This document shows, piece after piece, positions 37,301 to 44,434 of a stretch of 64,000 nucleotides of DNA. Below the pieces are notes generated by a model. That model did no database searches and was not told where the DNA came from. It saw only the letters and a list, made by a program, of their open reading frames with translations. The first letter of the stretch is position 1, and each line of letters starts with the position of its first letter. The stretch comes from Microbacterium hydrocarbonoxydans. Lineage in GTDB: Bacteria > Actinomycetota > Actinomycetes > Actinomycetales > Microbacteriaceae. A program made the translations under genes and the position numbers. Where the stretch lies: contig NZ_JAMBOY010000002.1 in NCBI RefSeq assembly GCF_023715885.1, forward strand, positions 372,001-436,000, read 5' to 3'.

Positions 37301-37512
37301 AACGACGTGCTCGTGCGGGCCTCGATGACCCCCTCGACCAGTTCTCCGACGGTCGCGCTCTCCCGCGCCGTCGTCGCATCGCCGCACATCACGAGCGTGA
37401 TCGCCGCCGGCGTGACGGTCTGTGAACGCAGAGCGTCCAGCGTGTGCAGCAACTGCGCGCGGGCGGACGAACCGGGGCGCGCGACGATGATGGCATGAAC
37501 TCGGGCTGGCAT
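34354..37512 (-). CDS. Giant GT2 glycosyltransferase/multi-pass membrane fusion with acidic tail
   Basis: A 1052-residue protein. Residues 1-250 are a GT2-like domain (HAIIVARPGSSARAQLLHTL at the start, the acceptor region FADAVELARPRIPEGSAVWLLAHDTAPHP). A long middle part (about 350-945) has around a dozen membrane segments with loops facing outside. The last 90 residues are strongly acidic and Ala-rich (DEPAEETDGGADAQPAE, EAEAEARADADAHASAD), a disordered tail. The start is ATG 37512, 9 nt after TAGGCT. Coupled to the DUF5719 gene. Role: probable transfer of sugars to a wall polymer; the actual substrate is unknown. Confidence 0.85.
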   Translation of the reverse strand: MPARVHAIIVARPGSSARAQLLHTLDALRSQTVTPAAITLVMCGDATTARESATVGELVEGVIEARTSTSFADAVELARPRIPEGSAVWLLAHDTAPHPRALERLVGTLERSPSAAIAAPKLVETDDDREIVSLGVSMTSLGRSVELAAGELDQGQHDGRDDVLGADVRGMLIRSQVRDALRPDRALGGADEGLDLGVRARLGGGRVVLAPAARVSVSPDGPAALPTGRGRRAFAQRLAQLHRRLAYAPVAAVPLHWLTLLPLALWRSITHLIGKRPEAVAPEWGAAATAMARVGAVSRSRRRIREFRTSTWSSIAPLRVSRADLRRRLDDGHGSERGVANELRFFSGGGAWAVLAALVVSVATFTSLLAWPVLGGGALLPLRTTLAALWADAAWGIRGLGVDVVGPADPFAGVIAVLGSLWPAGPSFALVLLWVLALPLAVLGAWFAATRVTDRAGLRILAGIVWALAPTFLTALVDGRPTGVLVHLLLPWLFHAAVVAHRSWGAAGAASLLFAGVAACAPSLVPALLLLWVIAVGVSLAGARVRGAIRLLWVLVPAAALFAPLVAWQLRHGTLVALLGDPGLIWAGPQVAAGQAGRLALASGFPSADLGGWANILGPGPAPWIGVLFAPLALLALIAAVSPRWRVGITLLVLAASGLATAFLAVGIAVSFAQGTPVAIWPGNGLSLAWLGVLGAALVTLDSAVSLPRLRIVGAAVVGLAVAASAVPALAAFHTGRSALTDGPASTLPAYVAAQAGEDSPVGTLVLTPRDEGGLAAEVAWGASETLGAQTTMLSTATEPLGRDITTLSVDLLSARDFDAAAQLGDLGISYVLLASVSDDQSDRARALGTAAITALDQRAGFVQAGTTDRGVLYRLEADAAPRATLSAGQEATARLVIAVQLVLLFAALLLSIPTRASRRAARATPRIVGLAAEERLVLPRHAEDLEDPELSEDDEPAEETDGGADAQPAEAEDAAEATADGEAEAEAEARADADAHASADTDVDPADPAGPSGPAADDDPRDDAATDQAPEHPSDLDPDPETDTDPEEGRR

Positions 37513-37583
37513 GACGTCGTCAGCCTATGCGGGCCCGCGACTCGCCGGATGCAGTGGATGCGGCGTGGCCCGAAGCCCGGTCG

Positions 37584-37901
37584 TCAGCTCGCGCGGCGCT
37601 TGAGCTTGCGGCGCTCGCGCTCGGACAGACCGCCCCAGATGCCGAACCGCTCGTCATTGTTCAGGGCGTACTCGAGGCATTCGCCGCGTACGTCGCACGA
37701 GGTGCAGATCCTCTTGGCGTCGCGGGTCGACCCGCCCTTCTCGGGGAAGAAGGCCTCGGGGTCGGTCTGCGAGCACAGAGCGTCGGTCTGCCACGCGAGT
37801 GCGTTGTCGTCATCGGCCTCGACCCTGCGGACCCCCGGAACGCCGAGGTTGACCGGGTCGACGAACCAGTTGTCCGGCACGTCCGAACGGTATCCCGTCA
37901 T
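37584..37901 (-). CDS. whiB2: WhiB2-family iron-sulfur regulator (WhmD-like)
   Basis: A 105-residue WhiB protein. Iron-sulfur cysteines are at ALCSQ, ICTSC and ECLEY, followed by GIWGGLSERERRKLKRR. The N-terminal 35 residues (GYRSDVPDNWFVDP) are longer than in WhiB1 and typical of WhiB2, which in mycobacteria controls septation. The ATG at 37901 is set by GGAG 6 nt upstream; a longer frame starting at 37949 lacks family similarity. The upstream region holds an inverted repeat over a likely promoter. The next gene on the strand is the giant glycosyltransferase, 71 bp away with its own -10-like box. Confidence 0.95.
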   Translation of the reverse strand: MTGYRSDVPDNWFVDPVNLGVPGVRRVEADDDNALAWQTDALCSQTDPEAFFPEKGGSTRDAKRICTSCDVRGECLEYALNNDERFGIWGGLSERERRKLKRRAS

Positions 37902-37950
37902 CTCGATCTCCAACCCTGTATTCCGCCCCCTCGGCGGGCCGTGCACCACT

Positions 37951-37980
37951 AATTACACCCGTGTGATTCGCATCGGTCAA
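37951..37980 (-). promoter_or_regulatory. whiB2 promoter with overlapping 18-bp inverted repeat
   Basis: On the minus strand TTGACC (37980-37975), 17 nt, then TGTAAT (37957-37952) form a sigma-70-like promoter about 50 nt before the ATG. Over the -10 lies AATtACACccGTGTgATT (37951-37968), a near-perfect palindrome with one wobble pair, a good operator candidate. It is among the most AT-rich stretches of this part of the window. Confidence 0.55.
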
Positions 37981-38059
37981 GTCGCGGATCGTAAACCCTC
38001 AACGATCTCTTGAAGGTTCACGGCGGTCCCTCGGCGTGTCGCGACGGCGTGTCGCGATC

Positions 38060-39202
38060 TCAGCGCGCGTCGGCTGCGGCTCCCGGCATCGCGATGAACG
38101 CCTCGCCCGCCCCTGCCAGGGTGACGCGCCCCTCCTCGGCGTCCGCGAACAGAACGGTACCGACCCGCACAGCTCTCCGTTCGCCGTCGGCACCCACCAC
38201 CGCGACATCGCCGGCCGTCGCGAGCACCATCGTCGGTCCGCTCACCGGCACCTCGACGTCGTCGCCCGACAGGGCGGCGCGCTGCAGCGCGAAGTCCGCG
38301 ACCGGGACCTCGTAGGTCGTGAGGGCGCCGCTCGCGGACGGTCGCAGCACCGGCACCTCGCCGGGGGCGGTGTCGAGGATCGACAGCAGCTCTGGGACGT
38401 CGATGCGCTTGGGCGTCAGGCCGCCGCGCAGCACGTTGTCGCTCGCCGCCATGATCTCGACGCCGAGACCGGAGATGTACGCGTGCAGAAGACCGGCGCG
38501 CAGGAAGACGCCCTCGCCCCGCTTCAGCACGACGTGATTCATCAGAAGCGCCACGACCACGCCCGGGTCGCCGGGGTAGGTCGTCGAGATCGCCGACACC
38601 GCCCGCAGGGTGTCCGCCCACTTCCCCGTCGCCGAGTCGGCTGCCGCTCGCACCGCAGTGATGACGTCGTCCACTTCGTCCTGGGCATCGCCGGAGAGCA
38701 GCCATCCGATCGCGTCGCGCAGGACGTCGCCCTCGCCGGAGAGGCGCTCGATGAGCGACTCCACACCGGTGCCGCCCCTCAGCTCGGCGAGCAGCCGCAG
38801 AGTGCCGGGCACCTCGCGCAGGCCGCTCAGAGACTCGAAGCGGTCGCTGAGGGCCACGATGAGCTCGGGCTTGTGGTTGTCGTCGCGGTAGTTGCGTCGC
38901 GGGTCGTCGAGGGCGAGCTCCGCCTCACGGCTCCATCCGTCGCGGGCCTGCGCGATCGTCGGGTGGACCTGGATCGACAGCGGCGATGCGGCTGCGAGCA
39001 GCTTGAGCAGGTACGGCAGCGTGCCACCGGTGACGGAATCGAGCGTTCCGCCCCCGTCGATGTCGGCGGGATCTCCGGGGTGGTCGCCGAACCAGACCTC
39101 CGCCTCGGGCTGAGCCGCCGGTTCGCGGCCCTCGAGCTCGGCGAGGAGTGTGGTGGATCCCCAGGCGTAGTCGCGGGGTGCGTTCGTCAGGCTGAGCAGC
39201 AT
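38060..39202 (-). CDS. manA: Mannose-6-phosphate isomerase, class I
   Basis: A 380-residue type I phosphomannose isomerase that links fructose-6-phosphate to mannose and GDP-mannose supply. Metal-binding motifs are SIQVHPT near residue 92, NHKPELI and GLLHAYISGLGVEIMAASDNVLRGGLTPK near residue 245. The start is ATG 39202, 6 nt after TACCCT (leaderless); the longer frame back to 39385 runs through a poly-C stretch and is not credible. It supplies the polysaccharide genes that follow. The G16 tract lies 54 bp upstream of its start. Confidence 0.95.
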   Translation of the reverse strand: MLLSLTNAPRDYAWGSTTLLAELEGREPAAQPEAEVWFGDHPGDPADIDGGGTLDSVTGGTLPYLLKLLAAASPLSIQVHPTIAQARDGWSREAELALDDPRRNYRDDNHKPELIVALSDRFESLSGLREVPGTLRLLAELRGGTGVESLIERLSGEGDVLRDAIGWLLSGDAQDEVDDVITAVRAAADSATGKWADTLRAVSAISTTYPGDPGVVVALLMNHVVLKRGEGVFLRAGLLHAYISGLGVEIMAASDNVLRGGLTPKRIDVPELLSILDTAPGEVPVLRPSASGALTTYEVPVADFALQRAALSGDDVEVPVSGPTMVLATAGDVAVVGADGERRAVRVGTVLFADAEEGRVTLAGAGEAFIAMPGAAADAR

Positions 39203-39208
39203 GTCACC

Positions 39209-39214
39209 AGGGTA
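39209..39214 (-). promoter_or_regulatory. Candidate -10 box for leaderless manA
   Basis: TACCCT on the minus strand, 6 nt before the manA ATG. The G16 tract (C16 on this strand) begins 41 bp further upstream, close to where upstream promoter contacts would fall. Confidence 0.4.
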
Positions 39215-39255
39215 GGGCGCGCCGCGATCAGCGGGCGACTCGATGACACACGTCC

Positions 39256-39271
39256 GGGGGGGGGGGGGGGG
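39256..39271. repeat. Homopolymer of 16 G residues
   Basis: Sixteen consecutive G on the plus strand in the 137-bp gap between the divergent manA and the first polymerase gene. It is 54 bp from the manA start and 68 bp from the start at 39340. Such long tracts slip readily in replication and in sequencing, so either phase variation or an artefact is possible. Confidence 0.95.
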
Positions 39272-39326
39272 ATGACGGGCGGGACCGGGCGCGCGGCGCG
39301 TCCGGTCGATGCCCGGGTACGCGCGG

Positions 39327-39332
39327 TAGCCT
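39327..39332 (+). promoter_or_regulatory. Candidate -10 box of the first polymerase gene
   Basis: TAGCCT, 7 nt before the ATG at 39340, no Shine-Dalgarno; leaderless type. Confidence 0.45.
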
Positions 39333-39339
39333 GATCCCG

Positions 39340-40755
39340 ATGGCGCAGTACACGAAGCATCCGGTCTCCGCTCCGCCCAGCGCACCGGAACGCGAGTCGA
39401 CGGGGCATCTGCTGCTGCGCGGCTACATCATCCTCGTGCTGTTCGCGACATTCGCGCATTCCGCGGTCTACAACCTCGTCGGCGAGCTCGGCGCCGGCAT
39501 CGTGCTCGCGGCGTTCGTCGTCGTCACGCTGGCGATCGGCATCCCGATGGTGTCCCGTCGCCGCCCCCAGGCCTTCGCCTGGCGCCGCCTGCCGTGGGCC
39601 GCGACCGCCTACACCGTGCTCGCTCTCGTGTCAGTCGCGTGGTCGCAGTGGCGCGGTGCCACGCTTCTCACGTGGGCCCTGCTCGCGGGAGTCACGGTTA
39701 ACGCCCTCTTCATCGTGCACGTGCTGAGCTGGAGCGAGATCGTGCGCGCCCTCGCCTCGGCGTTCAAGTGGATTCTCGGTCTGTCGCTCGCGATCGAGCT
39801 GTGGGTCGCTGTCGTCGTGCACGGTCCGATCCTGCCGAACTTCTTCGTCCGGCCGGACGGCGATGTGAACGCGCACTGGTACTGGGTCCGCGGCAATCTG
39901 TTCGACGGCGAGCGCATCCAGGGCATCGTCGGCAACTCGAATTTGCTGGCGATCATCAGCCTGTTCGCCCTCATCACCTTCGCGATCCGATTCGCGGCAC
40001 GGGCACGGTGGCGCACGACGCTCGCGCTGTGGTCGCTGCTCGCGGCGTTCTTCCTGATCAGGGCCGGCTCCGCGACCGCCTACGCCTGCGCGGCGGCAGC
40101 CCTCGTGGTCCTCGTCGTCGCACTGCTGATGCGTCGCACCACCACCCCCGGGGCCCGCACCCGTCTCTACATGGTCTTCATCGGGGGCGCAGCGGTGCTC
40201 GCAGCCGCTGTCTGGCTGCTGCGCGGACCGCTGCTCTCGGTGCTCGGCCGGAGCGCCGACCTCACCGGCCGCTCCGACAAGATCTGGGAGAAGGTGCTCG
40301 AGCGCGTCGCCCAGCATCCGCTCTTCGGCAACGGCTTCTCCAGCCCGTGGGTGCCGTTCGACCCGGCGTTCGACAGGTGGATCGTCGACCACGGGATCAC
40401 GGTCTTCCACGCGCACAACATGTGGCTCGACGTCCTCATGCAGCTCGGCGTGGTCGGTCTCGTGCTGATGGCCCTCGCCTACCTGAGTCTGCTCTGGCGG
40501 TCCTGGTTCTTCGCGGTCGACCGCCCGCGCTGGGACCTCACCGCCGATCGCGAGTATTCCCCGCTCACCCTCCTGCCGAACCTCTTCACGGTCGTGCTGC
40601 TCGTGCAGGGTCTCACCGAGTCCACCCCGATCATGCTCTGGGGCTGGATGCTGCTGGTGATGCTCAGCTTCAAGATCAAGTCCGTCCCTCTCGTCGGGGT
40701 GGGTGAGCGCGACCGCGTGATCGAGCGCGGCGAGAGAGCGCGGCGGGTTCCGTGA
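39340..40755 (+). CDS. O-antigen ligase/polymerase-family membrane protein (copy 1)
   Basis: A 471-residue protein with about 11 membrane segments. The Wzy_C/WaaL signature is in the large outer loop: RSDKIWEKVLERVAQHPLFGNGF then FHAHNMWLDVLMQLGVVG, whose His is typical of ligases and polymerases. It would join or polymerise lipid-linked glycan units outside the membrane. The ATG follows TAGCCT by 7 nt. Its stop overlaps the next gene (GTGA), a second member of the same family, so the two are coexpressed. Whether one is a polymerase and the other a ligase cannot be told from sequence. Confidence 0.88.
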   Translation: MAQYTKHPVSAPPSAPERESTGHLLLRGYIILVLFATFAHSAVYNLVGELGAGIVLAAFVVVTLAIGIPMVSRRRPQAFAWRRLPWAATAYTVLALVSVAWSQWRGATLLTWALLAGVTVNALFIVHVLSWSEIVRALASAFKWILGLSLAIELWVAVVVHGPILPNFFVRPDGDVNAHWYWVRGNLFDGERIQGIVGNSNLLAIISLFALITFAIRFAARARWRTTLALWSLLAAFFLIRAGSATAYACAAAALVVLVVALLMRRTTTPGARTRLYMVFIGGAAVLAAAVWLLRGPLLSVLGRSADLTGRSDKIWEKVLERVAQHPLFGNGFSSPWVPFDPAFDRWIVDHGITVFHAHNMWLDVLMQLGVVGLVLMALAYLSLLWRSWFFAVDRPRWDLTADREYSPLTLLPNLFTVVLLVQGLTESTPIMLWGWMLLVMLSFKIKSVPLVGVGERDRVIERGERARRVP

Positions 40756-42050
40756 CGCCCGAACGGCGTCTCGCCGACCTGCTCGGATCCGCGGAGTTCG
40801 CCCGGGCGTTCACGATCGCGGTGCTCACCGCGGTGTTCGGATCGTTCACGATCGAGCGCCTCACGTCCCCCGTGACTCTGGCGACCATCATCGCCGTGCT
40901 GTGCGGTGTCGGGGCCAGCGTGCTCTGGGTCCGCCGTGCCGAGCTCTCGCCTCTCCGCCTCGCCCCGTCGTCGCTCCTCGCCTTCCTGGCGTGGGCGCTC
41001 GTGAGCCTGGTCTGGACGGCCGACAGATCCGACACCGCCTTCGGCTGGATGGCCCTCTTCGGCTTCGCGTTCCTCGCGATCGCCGTCGGGCACGTGCGCG
41101 ACACCCTCCAGACGGTCCGCGCCCTCGGTGACACGCTGCGCATTCTGCTCGTGCTGTCGCTCGGGATGGAGATCCTCTCCGGCATCCTGCTCGACATGCC
41201 GTTCGGATTCCTCGGCATCCAGGGGAACCTCGCGCTCGGCGGCCCCGTGCAGGGGCTCTTCGGCAGTCGCAACATGCTGGGCTTCATCGCGGTCGTCGCG
41301 CTCATCACCTTCGTGATCGAGTGGCGGTCCCAGTCGGTCACGGCACCGCTCGCGATCCCCTCCATCGCTCTCGCCACACTGCTGGCGTTCCTCTCGTCCT
41401 CCCCCACCGTGATCGTCCTCGCGGTCGCCGTCGGGGTGAGCACGGTCGCGCTCACGATCGTGCGGCACACGCCGCGCGAGCGCCGCGGCGTCGTGCAGTG
41501 GGCGCTCAGCGTGCTGGTCGTCCTCGCCCTCCTCGCGGCCTTCATCCTCCGCCACGCGATCATCCGGCTGCTCGACGCCGGATCAGACTTCTCGATCCGC
41601 GCGACCCTGTGGAACACCATCCTCGACTTCGTCTCGCTCAAGCCGATCCAGGGCTGGGGCTGGTTCGGGCCCTGGGCGCGCGGCGAGTTCCCCTTCACCT
41701 ACATCAACTTCCTTCTCGACGACCGGCACGGGAGCGCGCTGAACGCCTACTTCGACGTGGTGCTGCAGCTGGGTTGGGCCGGCCTCGTGCTCTTCCTGCT
41801 GCTCGGGGGCGTCGCGATGGTCCGGTCCTGGCTCGTCGCGAGCGCGCGCCGCTCCGTCGTCTACGCCTGGACGCCGCTCATGCTCGTCACGCTCGCCGTC
41901 GACTCGATGTTCGAGAGCTTCACCCTCGAGGGCGCCGGATGGTTCCTGCTCGTGCTCTGCGCTCTGCGCGCCGGTCAGTCACGGTCGTGGCGCGAGAACA
42001 TCGACGCGGCGCACACCGGCGCGATCCCCACGCTGCATCCGGAGCGCTAG
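40752..42050 (+). CDS. O-antigen ligase/polymerase-family membrane protein (copy 2)
   Basis: A 432-residue multi-pass membrane protein (about 11 segments) of the same superfamily as its upstream neighbour but well diverged. The Wzy_C region reads SIRATLWNTILDFVSLKPIQGWGWFG and then DDRHGSALNAYFDVVLQLGWAG, with His in the equivalent place. The GTG start overlaps the preceding stop, so translation is coupled. Followed after 98 bp by a GlfT1-like transferase. Predicted role: polymerisation or ligation of an exported polysaccharide. Confidence 0.87.
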   Translation: MTPERRLADLLGSAEFARAFTIAVLTAVFGSFTIERLTSPVTLATIIAVLCGVGASVLWVRRAELSPLRLAPSSLLAFLAWALVSLVWTADRSDTAFGWMALFGFAFLAIAVGHVRDTLQTVRALGDTLRILLVLSLGMEILSGILLDMPFGFLGIQGNLALGGPVQGLFGSRNMLGFIAVVALITFVIEWRSQSVTAPLAIPSIALATLLAFLSSSPTVIVLAVAVGVSTVALTIVRHTPRERRGVVQWALSVLVVLALLAAFILRHAIIRLLDAGSDFSIRATLWNTILDFVSLKPIQGWGWFGPWARGEFPFTYINFLLDDRHGSALNAYFDVVLQLGWAGLVLFLLLGGVAMVRSWLVASARRSVVYAWTPLMLVTLAVDSMFESFTLEGAGWFLLVLCALRAGQSRSWRENIDAAHTGAIPTLHPER

Positions 42051-42148
42051 CCGCACGCGGCGCCCTCGGGGGATTCGTCGACTCGCCCGGTAGGCTGGGG
42101 TCTGCTCGCGGCGCCCTGCGAGACGACACCCTCCCGGAGATCCCACTC

Positions 42149-43105
42149 GTGACACACGTCCCCTTCGACCCGGCGTCCGCCACGATCGTCATCGTCACCT
42201 ACAACCGATCGCACCTGCTCACCGGGCTCCTCGAGAGCATCGCGGCGATGGACCCCAAGCCCGGCCGCGTCGTGATCATCGACAACGCGTCCTCCGACGA
42301 CACGACCGCGGTCGTCGAGTCCTTCCGCCCGCGACTGGGGACCGAGGTGGTGTACCGCCGTCTCGAGACCAACACGGGCGGCTCCGGCGGATTCAGCGAG
42401 GGTATGCGCACGGCGTACGAGCTCGGCTCCGAGTGGATCTGGATGATGGACGACGACGTCGAGGTCATGACCGACGGACTCGCCAAGATGGGCAAGTGGG
42501 CGCCGCGCTTCAAGAGCATCCAGGGACGCCGCTACGACTACGACGGCAGTGAGTTCTACTGGCAGTACCGTATCGCCGAGCGCATGGGCATCCCGATCCC
42601 GTTCGCGCCGTCGGGCTTCGACGCATCGGGGTTCAAGGAGATGAACAGCGGATGCTTCGAGGGCATGTTCATCCACCGCTCGATCGTCTCGCAGATCGGC
42701 CTCCCCGATCCCCGGTTCTTCATCTACTGGGATGACCAGATGTACGGCTGGCTCGCTTCCCGCAAGACCACCGCCGTGATCGTCGACGAGTTCGTGCTTC
42801 GCCGCACCCGCGAGATCAAGCAATGGGACATGGGCATCCGCCACATGAACGCATCGAGCAACGCGTACCGGTTCTACATCATGCGCAACCGCGCGTACCT
42901 CAAGCAGTACTACCGCGTACACGACAACTACAACCCAGTGCTCTTCGGCCTGGGGACCGCGATGACCTTCGCGAAAGAGCTCATCCGCCTGTTCTTCGTC
43001 GAGCGCACTGTGCGCGGCACGAGCAACCTCTTCCGCGGTCTCAAGGAGGGCGGCCGGCTCGGCCGCGACCGTTCGTGGAAGCCGATGCCACCTCTGGAGG
43101 CGTGA
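42149..43105 (+). CDS. GT2 glycosyltransferase, GlfT1-like
   Basis: A 318-residue GT2 transferase resembling galactofuranosyltransferase GlfT1 (Rv3782). Motifs: TIVIVTYNRSHLLTGLL at the start, IDNASSDDT, the characteristic NTGGSGGFSEGM, and the metal-binding DDDVE in WMMDDDVEV. FFIYWDDQMYGWL supplies the second acidic site, and the C-terminal part is amphipathic and likely membrane-associated. The GTG at 42149 has GGAGA upstream. A TAGGCT about 50 nt earlier could be a promoter. With glf nearby, a galactofuranosyl role is reasonable but unproved. Confidence 0.88.
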   Translation: MTHVPFDPASATIVIVTYNRSHLLTGLLESIAAMDPKPGRVVIIDNASSDDTTAVVESFRPRLGTEVVYRRLETNTGGSGGFSEGMRTAYELGSEWIWMMDDDVEVMTDGLAKMGKWAPRFKSIQGRRYDYDGSEFYWQYRIAERMGIPIPFAPSGFDASGFKEMNSGCFEGMFIHRSIVSQIGLPDPRFFIYWDDQMYGWLASRKTTAVIVDEFVLRRTREIKQWDMGIRHMNASSNAYRFYIMRNRAYLKQYYRVHDNYNPVLFGLGTAMTFAKELIRLFFVERTVRGTSNLFRGLKEGGRLGRDRSWKPMPPLEA

Positions 43106-43110
43106 GTCGC

Positions 43111-43680
43111 ATGGCCGAGAACACCCAGCCGGACCTGCAGTGGGGTCCGCTCGAGCAGAAGCCCGACAACCGGCGCAAGATCTGGGTCGTCGCAGGGCTC
43201 GCGGTCGCTGCGCTCATCGCCGTCGGCGCGCTTCTCTTCTTCCTGCTCCCGAAGGGCGAGTCCCCGACTCCCGGCAGCACACCGTCGGCATCAGCCGGTG
43301 AACCGACGGCCTCCCCGTCGGACGAGCCGACGGAACCAGCGGTGACCACCGCCCCCGAGCCTCAGGAGCCGAGCGTCGACGAGTTCCGCGCGCAGGTCGA
43401 AGCTTGGTTGTCGGATGCCGCCCGAGGGCTCGACATCGTCGCCGGCTCAACGGGCGAGGATTCGCTCTCCGCGGTCGGGATCCTCCAGGAAGATGCGCTC
43501 CGCCTCGGCTCAGCGCTTCCGCCCTCGTCGATCGCCGATGAATGGCGCGAGGGTGTGAGCGCCTACTCGGCGAGTCTGGACGAGCTGAAGAACGCGCTCT
43601 CACAGGGCTCCGACTCGTCCGCTCCGCTCGAAGCTGCACGCGGCGATGTGGTCGCGCTCTCGGAACTCGTCGGGAGCTGA
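43111..43680 (+). CDS. Single-pass membrane protein with Ser/Thr/Pro linker, unknown
   Basis: A 189-residue protein. A short cytoplasmic N-terminus, one membrane segment (about residues 25-46), then a disordered Pro/Ser/Thr/Glu stretch (about 50-95, SPTPGSTPSASAGEPTASPSD) and a helical extracytoplasmic domain (about 97-189) rich in Ala, Ser and Asp. No family recognised; it resembles anchored surface proteins with a wall-spanning linker. It begins 5 bp after the GlfT1-like gene with GGAGG upstream, so it belongs to that operon. Convergent with the first ABC ATPase gene. Confidence 0.8.
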   Translation: MAENTQPDLQWGPLEQKPDNRRKIWVVAGLAVAALIAVGALLFFLLPKGESPTPGSTPSASAGEPTASPSDEPTEPAVTTAPEPQEPSVDEFRAQVEAWLSDAARGLDIVAGSTGEDSLSAVGILQEDALRLGSALPPSSIADEWREGVSAYSASLDELKNALSQGSDSSAPLEAARGDVVALSELVGS

Positions 43681-43696
43681 CGATCTCGGATTCGGC

Positions 43697-44434
43697 TCAA
43701 CGCGGGTCGTAGTCCGCGTTGTAACGGTCGAGCACCTCGCCGATGGGCCCATCGAGCACGAGGCCGCCTTTGTCGAGGTACAAACCGCGGGTGCAGAATC
43801 GACGGAGATCTCGCTCGTTGTGACTGACGAAGAACAGCGTCCTCCCGTCGGCGAGCAGCTCGTCGATTCGTTTGTAGCACTTGTCTCGGAAGGCCTTGTC
43901 ACCCACGGCGAGAACCTCGTCGACCAGCAGGATCGGCTCGTCGAGCTGGGAGACGACCGAGAACGCGAGCCGCACCTTCATGCCGTTGGAGAGGTGCTTG
44001 TAGGGGGTGTCCTCGAAACCAGCCAGCTCTGCGAACGAGATGATGTCGTCGTAGCGTCGCGACACCTCGTCGCGCGACATGCCGTGCAGCCCGGCGGTGA
44101 GCCGTACGTTCTCCCGAACAGTCAGATCTCCGACGAAGCCGCCGGTGATCTCGATGAGCGGTGCGACACCTCCGTGCACCTGAACCCTGCCTTCGTCGGG
44201 CAGCAGAACGCCCGCGACGAGACGCAGCAAGGTCGACTTGCCCTGGCCGTTCCGACCGACCACGCCGATCGACTCGCCCTGCTCGACAGCGAACGAGACA
44301 CCACGCAGCGCCCAGAACTCTCCAGGTCGTGACCGACGCGACGCGCCGGCGAAAAGGTCTTTGAAGGATCGTCTGCCTCGCCTGTTGCGCCGAAAGTGAA
44401 CGCCCAGATCCTCCACCTGGATCGCGGTGACCAT
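43697..44434 (-). CDS. Polysaccharide ABC exporter ATPase (Wzt type, no C-terminal domain)
   Basis: A 245-residue ABC ATPase of the polysaccharide-export class. Walker A is GRNGQGKSTLL, the Q-loop region PLIEITGGF, the signature YKHLSNGMKVRL, Walker B ILLVDEVLAVGDKAF and the H-loop FVSHN. It lacks the C-terminal sugar-binding domain seen in the second system in this window. Its ATG forms TGATG with the stop of the permease gene and has AAGGAGCTGTG upstream. By analogy it pumps an undecaprenyl-linked glycan across the membrane, as Rv3781 does for galactan. Confidence 0.92.
   Translation of the reverse strand: MVTAIQVEDLGVHFRRNRRGRRSFKDLFAGASRRSRPGEFWALRGVSFAVEQGESIGVVGRNGQGKSTLLRLVAGVLLPDEGRVQVHGGVAPLIEITGGFVGDLTVRENVRLTAGLHGMSRDEVSRRYDDIISFAELAGFEDTPYKHLSNGMKVRLAFSVVSQLDEPILLVDEVLAVGDKAFRDKCYKRIDELLADGRTLFFVSHNERDLRRFCTRGLYLDKGGLVLDGPIGEVLDRYNADYDPR

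Noticed and set aside
38060-39385. Longer manA reading frame starting at 39385
   Set aside because: It would translate the G/C homopolymer as a proline run and lacks similarity before the ATG at 39202.
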